DNA of 5,257 bases from Kiritimatiellota bacterium (GTDB lineage: Bacteria; Verrucomicrobiota; Kiritimatiellia; RFP12; UBA1067). Position numbers and translations under genes: made by a program. Shown piece by piece: positions 1-5,159 of the stretch (position 1 is the first letter of the stretch; every line of letters starts with the position of its first letter). The notes beneath the pieces were generated by a model. That model was not told the origin of the DNA and did not search any database. It worked only from the letters and a program-made list of their open reading frames with translations. The stretch lies in assembly GCA_009777165.1 (NCBI GenBank), contig WRML01000187.1:1-5257 (forward strand). The letters run 5' to 3'.

Positions 1-2
1 GC

Positions 3-662
3 GGGGCATACCCGCTGGTGGCGACGGCGTTGCTCGCGGGGGGGTTCGTGCTGGCGACGTTCCGGGAGGGGAGCGCGGCGGCGGGGATGCGGGCGTCGCG
101 CTGGCTGGTGTACGGGTGGCTGGCGCAGAATGTCCTGCTGGTGGTGTCGGCGGGGTGGCGGCTGTGGATGTATGTGTCGGTGTACGCGCTGAGCCGGATG
201 CGGCTGGCGGCGGGGGTGTGGATGGCGCTGGTGGCGTGCGGGTTGGTGCTGATCATCGTGCGGGTCTGGGGGGGGCGGTCGAACGGGTGGCTGGTCAGGG
301 GGAACCTGGTGGCGCTGGCGGCCGCGCTGATGGTTTACGCGTGCGGGGCGCCCAACCTGCTGATCGCGGGGTTCAATGTCCGGCACTGCCGCGAGGCGGG
401 GAACGCGGGGGCGTGCTCCGTGGACGTCACTTATCTGTCGTCGCTCGGCTACGATGCGCTGCCGGCGCTGATCCTGCTGGAGGGCCGGGTGCGGGACACG
501 CCGCTGGCGTTCTCCGTGCGGTCGGTGATCCGGAAGCTGAGGGGGCCGCTGGATGCCGCCTCGGCCGGCTGGCGCGGCGCGACGCTCAAGCGCCGCTACG
601 TGGCGGGGAAAGTCGCGCAGTACGATGCGGAACGGGAGGCGCGGAGGGGGGGGGACGGATGA
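3..662 (+). CDS. C-terminal part of a DUF4153/DUF4173-like polytopic membrane protein (5' truncated by window edge)
   Basis: The frame is open from base 3 with no stop, so the gene starts upstream of the window; the GTG at 18 is an internal valine and has no Shine-Dalgarno sequence. The visible 219 residues have about four hydrophobic segments: one just after the window edge, one in the stretch with WLAQNVLLVVSAGW, one in VWMALVACGLVLIIV, and one around VALAAALMVYACGAPNLLI. A polar, Arg/Lys-rich tail of about 60 residues follows. The order YVSVYALSRMRLAA, then a membrane helix, then LIAGFNVRHC, then DVTYLSSLGYDALPALI resembles the C-terminal half of DUF4153/DUF4173 proteins as I recall them, an inner-membrane family of unknown function. 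Codons are strongly GC-rich, with many GGG. A run of nine G (646-654) lies in the last codons. The stop overlaps the next start as ATGA, suggesting translational coupling. Family assignment is from memory. Confidence 0.7.
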   Translation, partial: GAYPLVATALLAGGFVLATFREGSAAAGMRASRWLVYGWLAQNVLLVVSAGWRLWMYVSVYALSRMRLAAGVWMALVACGLVLIIVRVWGGRSNGWLVRGNLVALAAALMVYACGAPNLLIAGFNVRHCREAGNAGACSVDVTYLSSLGYDALPALILLEGRVRDTPLAFSVRSVIRKLRGPLDAASAGWRGATLKRRYVAGKVAQYDAEREARRGGDG

Positions 663-1198
663 TGATCTATCATCGCTGCTGGTTCATCGGGGTGTGGGGG
701 TTGGGAATGCTCATAGTGAGAGGGGGAGGGCTAATGATTTTTGTGACTTGTCTGCCGGGGTTCATCGCTGGGATAGGGATTGAAAAATGGCTGGACAGTC
801 ATTTTTTCGACTTCTCGAATAAGACGCTTTTTCCGGTTGTGATTGGCATCACCTTTGTATTCGTTGCGCTTTGCTCGTGGCTGATGGACAAAGCGCGTCT
901 CTCGAAAAGATGGGTACTGGTGATGCTCGTCGCGTTTGTCGTGGGGGGGTGTGTGGTTCTGATTGACGGATATGAATACTGTCACTGGCGGTCGCTTCCG
1001 GAAGTGAGCGCGGCGATAGAGTACGGTGGGGACGGCAATGGCACATACTCGGCTTATGTTTGGGAAAATCTGTTGCCGAAAATAGTTGGGAACGGGTTTC
1101 TGGGTTTTTATGCCGTCCTTTTATGCGGGGGGGTTGCCGCGGCCGGAAAGCTCGCGTGGGCAGCGATTGGCGCGGCCCGCGAGGCTGGCTCTGAGTGA
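659..1198 (+). CDS. Small multi-spanning membrane protein of unknown function
   Basis: This is a 179-residue protein I do not recognise. Hydrophobic stretches lie at roughly residues 8-41 (one or two segments, broken by an Arg-Gly-rich patch), 57-76, 85-102 and 146-171. A polar stretch of about 40 residues (103-144, rich in Tyr, Glu and Trp) lies before the last segment. The chosen ATG at 659 overlaps the upstream stop as ATGA, and the G-rich run just before it could serve the ribosome. An in-frame ATG at 734 (Met26) sits behind AGGGGGAGGG at 721-730 and is a credible alternative that would remove the first hydrophobic segment. Base composition is visibly less GC-rich than in its neighbours. 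The overlap suggests co-expression with the upstream membrane protein, possibly as a partner, but that is inference. The reading frame is open and the hydrophobic pattern is regular, so it is probably real. Confidence 0.7.
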   Translation: MMIYHRCWFIGVWGLGMLIVRGGGLMIFVTCLPGFIAGIGIEKWLDSHFFDFSNKTLFPVVIGITFVFVALCSWLMDKARLSKRWVLVMLVAFVVGGCVVLIDGYEYCHWRSLPEVSAAIEYGGDGNGTYSAYVWENLLPKIVGNGFLGFYAVLLCGGVAAAGKLAWAAIGAAREAGSE

Positions 1199-1237
1199 AA
1201 CGAGCAACATTGTTTTCCGATGCTTATGTGTCAACTT

Positions 1238-1303
1238 GTTATCGAATGGCATGAATGTCCGCGAATGTTTTTCGTATTCGTTTTATTCGCGTTATTCGAT
1301 GAC
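1238..1303 (-). repeat. Palindromic interspersed element, copy A (inverted relative to copy B at 3205-3267)
   Basis: Read on the minus strand this copy begins GTCATCGAATAACGCGAAT, identical over 19 bases to the start of copy B. Its architecture is nested: ATCGAAT (1241-1247) pairs with ATTCGAT (1294-1300), and CGCGAAT (1260-1266) pairs with ATTCGCG (1285-1291) around an 18-base loop. A 12-base spacer separates inner and outer arms on one side and TT on the other. Copy B has the same arms and the same 12-plus-2 asymmetry. It lies in the 264-base gene-free stretch between the small membrane-protein gene and proS. Apart from this element and the proS ribosome site I see nothing assignable there; an A8 run at 1350-1357 and a weak TTGCGG box at 1383 are not convincing as a promoter. 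Confidence 0.75.
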
Positions 1304-1462
1304 ACAAAAATGTGAAGTAGGGGGAAGCTCGCCGCACGCCATATCGGATAAAAAAAACTCTGCGCCTCGATTATCTTTAGGCTTGCGGAATCGGTCAAAA
1401 TCGGGTGAAATGGTACGCACAATCATTTAGCCCGTAATGGGTATAGGAAGGAATCGTTCGAT

Positions 1463-3190
1463 ATGCGTTGGACTCGTACATTGATCAGCACGTTGCGTGA
1501 TGATCCGCAGGAGGCAGAGATCGCCAGTCATAAGCTGATGGTCCGGGCGGGGCTTATCCGTAAGCTCTCGGGGGGGCTCTACACGTTCATGCCGCTGGGC
1601 GTGCGCGCGCTCCAGAAGGTGGCGCAGATCGTGCGCGAGGAGATGAACCGCGCGGGGGCCCAGGAGGTCCTCATGCCCGCTCTCCAGCCGGCAGAGCTGT
1701 GGGAGCGCTCGGGGCGCCTCGCGGCGATGGGGCCGGGGATGTTCAGGCTGAAGGACCGTCAGGAGCGGCTGATGACGCTGGGGCCCACGCATGAGGAGGT
1801 CGTGACGGAGCTGCTGGGGGGGGAGGTCAGCTCGTACCGCCAGTTGCCGTGTACGGTGTACCAGATCCAGACGAAGTTCCGCGATGAGATCCGTCCGCGC
1901 TTCGGGCTGATGCGGGCGAAGGAGTTTATCATGAAGGACGCGTACAGTTTCGACACGTCGCTGGAGGCGGCGGACGCGTCCTACCAGGCGATGTACGACG
2001 CATACACGCGCATCTTCAAACGCTGCGGGCTGTTCGCGCGCGCGGTCGAGGCGGACACGGGGGACATCGGCGGCAAGTGGTCGCATGAGTTCATGGTGCT
2101 GGCGGACTCGGGCGAGGACGGCGTGATTGATTGTCCGGCTTGCGGCTATGCCGCAAATCAGGAACGTGCGGAGCGTATGTCGGAAGTCAGAAGTCAGAAG
2201 TCAGAAGTCGGAAGTGAGGAGTCGGAGGCACTTCTGATGTCTGAGGTCGCGACGCCGGATGTGCGCACGGTTGACGAGCTTGTGAAATTTTTCTCGTGCG
2301 CGGCGGACCGTTTCACCAAGACACTGATTTACGTTGCGGACGGAAAGCCCGTCGCTGTGCTCGTGCCGGGGGACCGTGATCTGAACGAGCATAAGTTCAA
2401 GCGTCTGCTCGGCTGTAAGAAACTGGAGCTTGCGGATGACGCGACGGTCCGGCAGGTCACGGGGGCCCCCGTGGGCTTCGCGGGACCCGTCGGGTTGACC
2501 ATCCCGATTTACGCGGACCAGTCGCTGAACGGCGCGGCGGGGCGCATCACGGGCGCGAACAAGGCGGACACGCACGTGAAGAATATCTCGCTCGCGCGTG
2601 ACGCGGCGGTGACGGCGTTCGAGGATCTGGTGATCGTCGGCGACGGTGACGCGTGTCCGCTTTGCGGCAAGCCCATGCAGATGAAGCGCGGCATCGAGGT
2701 GGGGCATGTGTTCAAGCTCGGCACGAAGTACACCGAGGCGTTCGACGCGCGTTACCTGAGCGCGGAGGGGCAGCGCGAGCTGATGGTCATGGGGTGCTAC
2801 GGCATCGGCGTGACGCGCACGTTGCAGGCGGTCATCGAGCAGAGCCACGATGCGGACGGTATCATCTGGCCCGTGTCCGTCGCGCCGTTCGCGGTGACGT
2901 TGTTGTTGCTCGACCCCAAGGACGAGGCCGTGTGCGAAGTGGTGGACACGCTGGAGCGCGAGCTTGAGGCGCAGGGCATCGAGGTGTTCACCGACGACCG
3001 CGAGGAGCGCCCGGGCGTGAAGTTTAAGGACGCGGACCTGATGGGCTTCCCGATCCGCGTGGTCGTCGGCGCGAAGGGTCTGGCGAAAGGCGGCGTGGAG
3101 ATCAAGCTGCGTACCTCGAAGGACATCGCCATCGTCCCGGTGGCGGATGCGGCGGCGGAAATCATCAAAAGAATGAGTAATGATTATTGA
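1463..3190 (+). CDS. proS: Prolyl-tRNA synthetase, bacterial type with editing (INS) domain
   Basis: This is a class II aminoacyl-tRNA synthetase that attaches proline to tRNA-Pro in the cytoplasm. Its 575 residues are close to the 572 of E. coli ProRS. The catalytic core is intact: THEE at 109-112, motif 2 FRDEIRPRFG at 139-148 followed by MRAKEFIMKDAYSF, and motif 3 GCYGIGVTR at 444-452. The inserted editing domain spans about 225-405. It has FTKTL with Lys286 (equivalent to E. coli Lys279), the loop GAPVGFAGPVGL at 334-345, and His371 (near E. coli His369), so it should hydrolyse alanyl-tRNA-Pro. CPAC (224-227) and CPLC (398-401) bracket that domain and may bind zinc. The anticodon-binding domain is about 475-575. 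The start has AGGAAGGA at 1445-1452 upstream. A repeat-encoded insert (about residues 240-256) sits at the edge of the editing domain. Confidence 0.97.
   Translation: MRWTRTLISTLRDDPQEAEIASHKLMVRAGLIRKLSGGLYTFMPLGVRALQKVAQIVREEMNRAGAQEVLMPALQPAELWERSGRLAAMGPGMFRLKDRQERLMTLGPTHEEVVTELLGGEVSSYRQLPCTVYQIQTKFRDEIRPRFGLMRAKEFIMKDAYSFDTSLEAADASYQAMYDAYTRIFKRCGLFARAVEADTGDIGGKWSHEFMVLADSGEDGVIDCPACGYAANQERAERMSEVRSQKSEVGSEESEALLMSEVATPDVRTVDELVKFFSCAADRFTKTLIYVADGKPVAVLVPGDRDLNEHKFKRLLGCKKLELADDATVRQVTGAPVGFAGPVGLTIPIYADQSLNGAAGRITGANKADTHVKNISLARDAAVTAFEDLVIVGDGDACPLCGKPMQMKRGIEVGHVFKLGTKYTEAFDARYLSAEGQRELMVMGCYGIGVTRTLQAVIEQSHDADGIIWPVSVAPFAVTLLLLDPKDEAVCEVVDTLERELEAQGIEVFTDDREERPGVKFKDADLMGFPIRVVVGAKGLAKGGVEIKLRTSKDIAIVPVADAAAEIIKRMSNDY
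2180..2228 (+). repeat. Heptamer tandem repeat (TCAGAAG-type) inside proS
   Basis: Seven consecutive 7-base units with consensus TCRGAAG: three exact TCAGAAG units at 2187-2207, TCGGAAG on each side, and degenerate units TGAGGAG and TCGGAGG at the 3' end. They encode a Ser/Glu/Arg/Gln-rich segment, SEVRSQKSEVGSEESEA, starting at residue 240 of ProRS. It lies between the CPAC motif and the start of the editing-domain fold, where family members can tolerate extra residues. One unit is not a multiple of three bases, so gain or loss of a single unit would shift the frame of an essential gene. ACTTCTGA at 2230-2237 is the reverse complement of the unit, so a small hairpin is possible. Confidence 0.9.
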
Positions 3191-3204
3191 AACGAAGGAT
3201 AAAA

Positions 3205-3267
3205 GTCATCGAATAACGCGAATTGACACGAATCAACCATTCGCGAACATTCGCATCATTCGATGAT
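3205..3267 (+). repeat. Palindromic interspersed element, copy B (between proS and the HU-family gene)
   Basis: Outer arms TCATCGAAT (3206-3214) and ATTCGATGA (3258-3266) pair over 9 bases. Inner arms CGCGAAT (3217-3223) and ATTCGCG (3239-3245) pair over 7 bases around a 15-base loop. The left side has a 2-base and the right side a 12-base spacer, as in copy A at 1238-1303, which is oriented oppositely; the first 19 bases are identical between copies. It fills most of the 93-base gap between proS and the HU-family gene and ends about 4 bases before that gene's Shine-Dalgarno sequence. Its loop contains a perfect TTGACA (3223-3228), but only a poor -10 (AACATT, 3246-3251) follows at 17 bases. 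It is not a typical Rho-independent terminator because no T-run follows the hairpin. Confidence 0.8.
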
Positions 3268-3270
3268 AAA

Positions 3271-3278
3271 AAGAGGAG
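3271..3278 (+). promoter_or_regulatory. Shine-Dalgarno sequence that fixes the HU-family start
   Basis: AAGAGGAG lies 5 bases before the ATG at 3284. The same frame is also open from an ATG at 3263, but that ATG falls inside the outer arm of palindromic copy B, has no ribosome site, and would add seven residues absent from typical HU proteins. The start at 3284 is therefore preferred. Confidence 0.85.
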
Positions 3279-3283
3279 TTTTT

Positions 3284-3655
3284 ATGAAGGCATACACGGG
3301 ATCCGCGCTGACGAAGCGCGACTTGGCGGTGACCGTCGCCGAGCGGAGCGGGCTCAACCAGTTTCAGGCGGTACAGGCGGTACAGGCGACGCTCGACGGG
3401 ATTGTCGCCTCGCTTGCGCAAGGGCGGCACGTCGAGTTCCGCGAGTTCGGGGTGTTCGAGATTGTCACGCGCAAGGCGCGTGTCGGGCGCAACCCCAATA
3501 GACCCCAGGAGACAGTCGCAATCCCCGCGCACCAGTGCGTGAAATTCAAGCCCGGCAAGCGGATGAGGGAAATGTTTCAGCAAGGGGTTAAGGAATTAAG
3601 GGGTTCAGGGGTTAAGGAGTTAAGGGGTTCAGGGATTAAGGGGTTAAGAGGTTAA
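3284..3655 (+). CDS. HU/IHF-family DNA-binding protein with repeat-encoded C-terminal tail
   Basis: HU/IHF proteins form dimers that bend DNA and organise the nucleoid. The first 100 residues match the whole family fold: two N-terminal helices (TKRDLAVTVAERSGLNQFQA and the following helix to about residue 45), the turn HVEFREFGVFEI, the DNA-binding beta arm with the intercalating-proline tip VGRNPNRP, and the closing segment VKFKPGKRMREM. Typical members end near here, at 90-100 residues. This one continues for 23 residues as GVKELRGS twice and then GIKGLRG, encoded by the octamer array. The tail is basic and has no intervening stop, so it should be translated. HU versus IHF subtype cannot be decided by eye. 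The stop lies one base before the hisS ATG, so the two genes are surely co-transcribed. It follows proS after 93 bases holding a palindromic repeat and may have its own promoter. Confidence 0.93.
   Translation: MKAYTGSALTKRDLAVTVAERSGLNQFQAVQAVQATLDGIVASLAQGRHVEFREFGVFEIVTRKARVGRNPNRPQETVAIPAHQCVKFKPGKRMREMFQQGVKELRGSGVKELRGSGIKGLRG
3365..3388 (+). repeat. Short nonamer repeat in the HU-family gene
   Basis: CAGGCGGTA is repeated 2.7 times in tandem and encodes QAVQAVQA in the second helix of the HU-like domain. The unit keeps the frame and resembles a small in-frame duplication; HU proteins usually show this helix without the three-residue repetition. Confidence 0.6.
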
Positions 3656-3657
3656 GA
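3586..3657 (+). repeat. Octamer tandem array, forward orientation (HU 3' end to hisS start codon)
   Basis: Nine consecutive 8-base units of the type GGTTAAGG fill 72 bases: variants are AATTAAGG, GGTTCAGG (twice), AGTTAAGG, GATTAAGG and GGTTAAGA (twice). Three octamers form a 24-base higher-order unit, seen as 3584-3607, 3608-3631 and a diverged third, giving the 8-residue peptide period GVKELRGS in the HU-like protein. The array supplies the HU stop codon (TAA, 3653-3655), an AAGAGG at 3646-3651 that can act as the hisS ribosome site, and the A of the hisS ATG. Reverse-complement octamers lie at 3707-3745. Confidence 0.92.
3646..3651 (+). promoter_or_regulatory. Repeat-derived ribosome binding site of hisS
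   Basis: AAGAGG ends 5 bases before the ATG at 3657 and is part of the last two octamer units, so the ribosome site is made by the repeat array. No other in-frame ATG, GTG or TTG with a ribosome site lies between codon 3 and the conserved HisRS start region (FDPPRGMRDF), which supports this start. Neighbouring GGTTAAG units can pair with CTTAACC in the opposite-orientation array downstream. Confidence 0.6.
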
Positions 3658-5000
3658 TGATGAGAGCGCAAGGACAAAACGATGCGGCAACACAAACGCA
3701 TGACAACCTGAACCCCTTAACCCCTGAACCCCTTAACCCCTTATCATTTGATCCTCCGCGCGGGATGCGCGATTTTTACCCGGAGGACATGGTGTGGCGC
3801 AACCGCGTGTTCGACGCATGGCGGCAGGCGGCGGTGGCGCACGGGTTTCAACCGTATGACGCGTGTGTGGTCGAGAACCTCGCGCTTCTGCAGCGCAAGA
3901 GCGGCGAGGAAGTCTCGCAACAGATTTACCACTTCGAGGACAAGAGCGGGCGCAAGCTCGCCCTGCGCCCGGAGATGACCCCGACCCTCGCGCGGATGAT
4001 TGCCGCACGGCAGGGACAGCTCACGTTCCCGGTCAAATGGTTCACCACGGCGCAGTGCTTCCGCTATGAGCGCATGACGCGTGGGCGCAAGCGCGAGCAT
4101 TACCAGTGGAACATGGACATCATCGGCGAGGAGAGCGTGTCGGCGGAGGCAGAGCTGCTCGCCGCCGCCGCCGCCAGCCTGAAGGCGATGGGAATGCCGG
4201 ACGCGGGATACCGCATCCACGTGAACAACCGCGCATTACTCGCCGAGCTGTTGGCTTCGTCCGGCATCGCGGCGCAGTATCACGCCGCCGTGTTCCTCGC
4301 GCTCGACAAGCGCGGGAAAATCAGCGACGACGAAATCGCCGCGCTGCTCGCAACGGAGGGGCTTGATGCCGAGGCGACCCGCAAGGCGTTTGACCTGCTC
4401 GCCGTGCAGACGCTCGACCAGGCGGCGGCACGGGCCGCGCCTGATTCCGTCGCGGTGAAAGCCCTGCGCGACCTGTTCGCACTCGCCGAAATCTACGGCA
4501 TCGCCGATCGCCTCGTGTTCGATATGTCCGTGATCCGCGGGCTGGCGTACTACACGGGCATCGTGTTCGAGGCGTTTGATGCGGAGCGCAAGTTCCGTGC
4601 GATTTTCGGGGGGGGACGCTACGACAGCCTCCTCACCTCCATCGGCGGTGCGCCGACACCTGCGGTGGGGCTGGGCTTTGGCGACGTGGTGGTCGTCGAG
4701 GTGCTGAAGGACTTGTTGGGCGACGCCGCCGCGACGGGGAAACACGGCGTGGTCATCGGCTATATGTTCCCCGAACAGCGCGAGGCCGCCACGCGCCTGG
4801 CGTGCCGGCTACGCGACGGGAACGAGCTCGTCAACCTCATGCTCGCGGCGCAAAAGCCCAAGAAGTTTTTTGAACGCGCCAGCGTAAGCACCGCCGTCGA
4901 CGCAATCTTCATCGGTCCCGACGATGTGACACGCGGCACTGCAAAGCGCAAGAACCTCGCGACAAGAGAGGAGAGGGACGTTGCACTTTATAGTGTTTAA
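3657..5000 (+). CDS. hisS: Histidyl-tRNA synthetase, plant-organelle-like subtype
   Basis: This class II synthetase charges tRNA-His with histidine in the cytoplasm; 447 residues against about 424 in E. coli. The conserved body starts at FDPPRGMRDFYPEDM (31-45). It shows LRPEMTPTLARM at 103-114, motif 2 FRYERMTRGRKREHYQWNMD at 135-154, the histidine-specific RGLAYYTG at 294-301 with catalytic-type Arg294, and GGGRYD of motif 3 at 318-323. The C-terminal anticodon-binding domain (about 358-447) includes KPKKFFERA and KNLATREERDV. RGLAYY replaces the usual RGLDYY; I recall this combination, with REHYQWNMD, from plant organellar HisRS. The first 30 residues are an extension, of which about 13 (NLNPLTPEPLNPL) are encoded by octamer repeats. 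It follows the HU-like gene by one base, and its 3' end enters a long hairpin. Confidence 0.96.
   Translation: MMRAQGQNDAATQTHDNLNPLTPEPLNPLSFDPPRGMRDFYPEDMVWRNRVFDAWRQAAVAHGFQPYDACVVENLALLQRKSGEEVSQQIYHFEDKSGRKLALRPEMTPTLARMIAARQGQLTFPVKWFTTAQCFRYERMTRGRKREHYQWNMDIIGEESVSAEAELLAAAAASLKAMGMPDAGYRIHVNNRALLAELLASSGIAAQYHAAVFLALDKRGKISDDEIAALLATEGLDAEATRKAFDLLAVQTLDQAAARAAPDSVAVKALRDLFALAEIYGIADRLVFDMSVIRGLAYYTGIVFEAFDAERKFRAIFGGGRYDSLLTSIGGAPTPAVGLGFGDVVVVEVLKDLLGDAAATGKHGVVIGYMFPEQREAATRLACRLRDGNELVNLMLAAQKPKKFFERASVSTAVDAIFIGPDDVTRGTAKRKNLATREERDVALYSV
3707..3745 (-). repeat. Octamer tandem array, reverse orientation (inside hisS 5' end)
   Basis: Almost five 8-base units, CCTGAACC and CCTTAACC alternating, are the reverse complement of the forward array at 3586-3657. 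They encode NLNPLTPEPLNPLS in the HisRS N-terminal extension. The perfect inverted match is 22 bases: 3596-3617 with 3715-3736. A second register pairs 3620-3633 with 3707-3720 over 14 bases. Either stem would put the HU stop codon, the hisS ribosome site and the hisS ATG in its loop. Confidence 0.92.
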
Positions 5001-5113
5001 AGAAATGGTGTATCCGCAAAACGGAATGCGGGCATTCCTGTCCGCTCAATAGAATAGGGCGGGTTGGAAAACCTGCGCTCCTGTCCAACGGATACGCTGT
5101 TTCTTTAAATGCT
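4992..5113 (+). other. Long imperfect hairpin after hisS: candidate structured RNA or MITE-like element
   Basis: Bases 4992-5016 pair with 5089-5113 over 25 contiguous positions: 20 Watson-Crick pairs and five G-U pairs (4994-5111, 4995-5110, 5006-5099, 5007-5098, 5009-5096). All five exceptions pair only in a + strand transcript. The 72-base interior holds two further hairpins: GGAATG/CATTCC (5023-5028, 5033-5038), and 5059-5065 with 5070-5076, which closes a GGAA (GNRA-type) tetraloop. TCCTGTCC occurs directly repeated at 5036-5043 and 5079-5086. The left arm covers the hisS stop codon (TAA 4998-5000). No long T-run follows, so it is not a standard intrinsic terminator. It may be a structured 3' UTR or small RNA, or a short element with terminal inverted repeats; no target-site duplication is obvious. 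I do not recognise it as a known RNA family. Confidence 0.55.
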
Positions 5114-5159
5114 CTAGCAGGCCATGGCGTGAAAGGAACAGGCGATGAAAATTAAATGG

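Noticed and set aside
116..658. The open reading frame upstream of 659 in the frame of the small membrane protein
   Set aside because: It is a Gly/Ala/Arg-rich shadow of the GC-rich upstream gene; the real product begins at 659 or 734.
1315..1345. GAAGTAGGGGGAAGCTCG followed by CCGCACGCC, resembling a tRNA T-arm and 3' end by its GGSSPH-like translation
   Set aside because: No GTTC loop, no acceptor pairing and no anticodon arm upstream; not a tRNA.
1086..1430. A + strand frame spanning the end of the small membrane protein and the gap before proS
   Set aside because: It overlaps a better gene, runs through the palindromic repeat, and has no convincing start or family similarity.
1427..2086. 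Long minus-strand open frames opposite proS, and similar ones opposite HU and hisS
   Set aside because: Arg/His/Leu-rich shadows opposite clearly conserved synthetase genes, without ribosome sites or recognisable domains.
3223..3251. TTGACA with AACATT at 17 bases as a promoter for the HU-family gene
   Set aside because: The -35 is perfect but the -10 matches only three of six positions, and the box lies in a repeat loop; recorded only as a note under copy B.
3205..3267. Palindromic copy B as a proS terminator
   Set aside because: The stems are interrupted and no T-run follows on the + strand.
2180..3745. The heptamer and octamer arrays as a CRISPR array
   Set aside because: Units are contiguous 7- or 8-base repeats with no spacers, and there are no cas genes.
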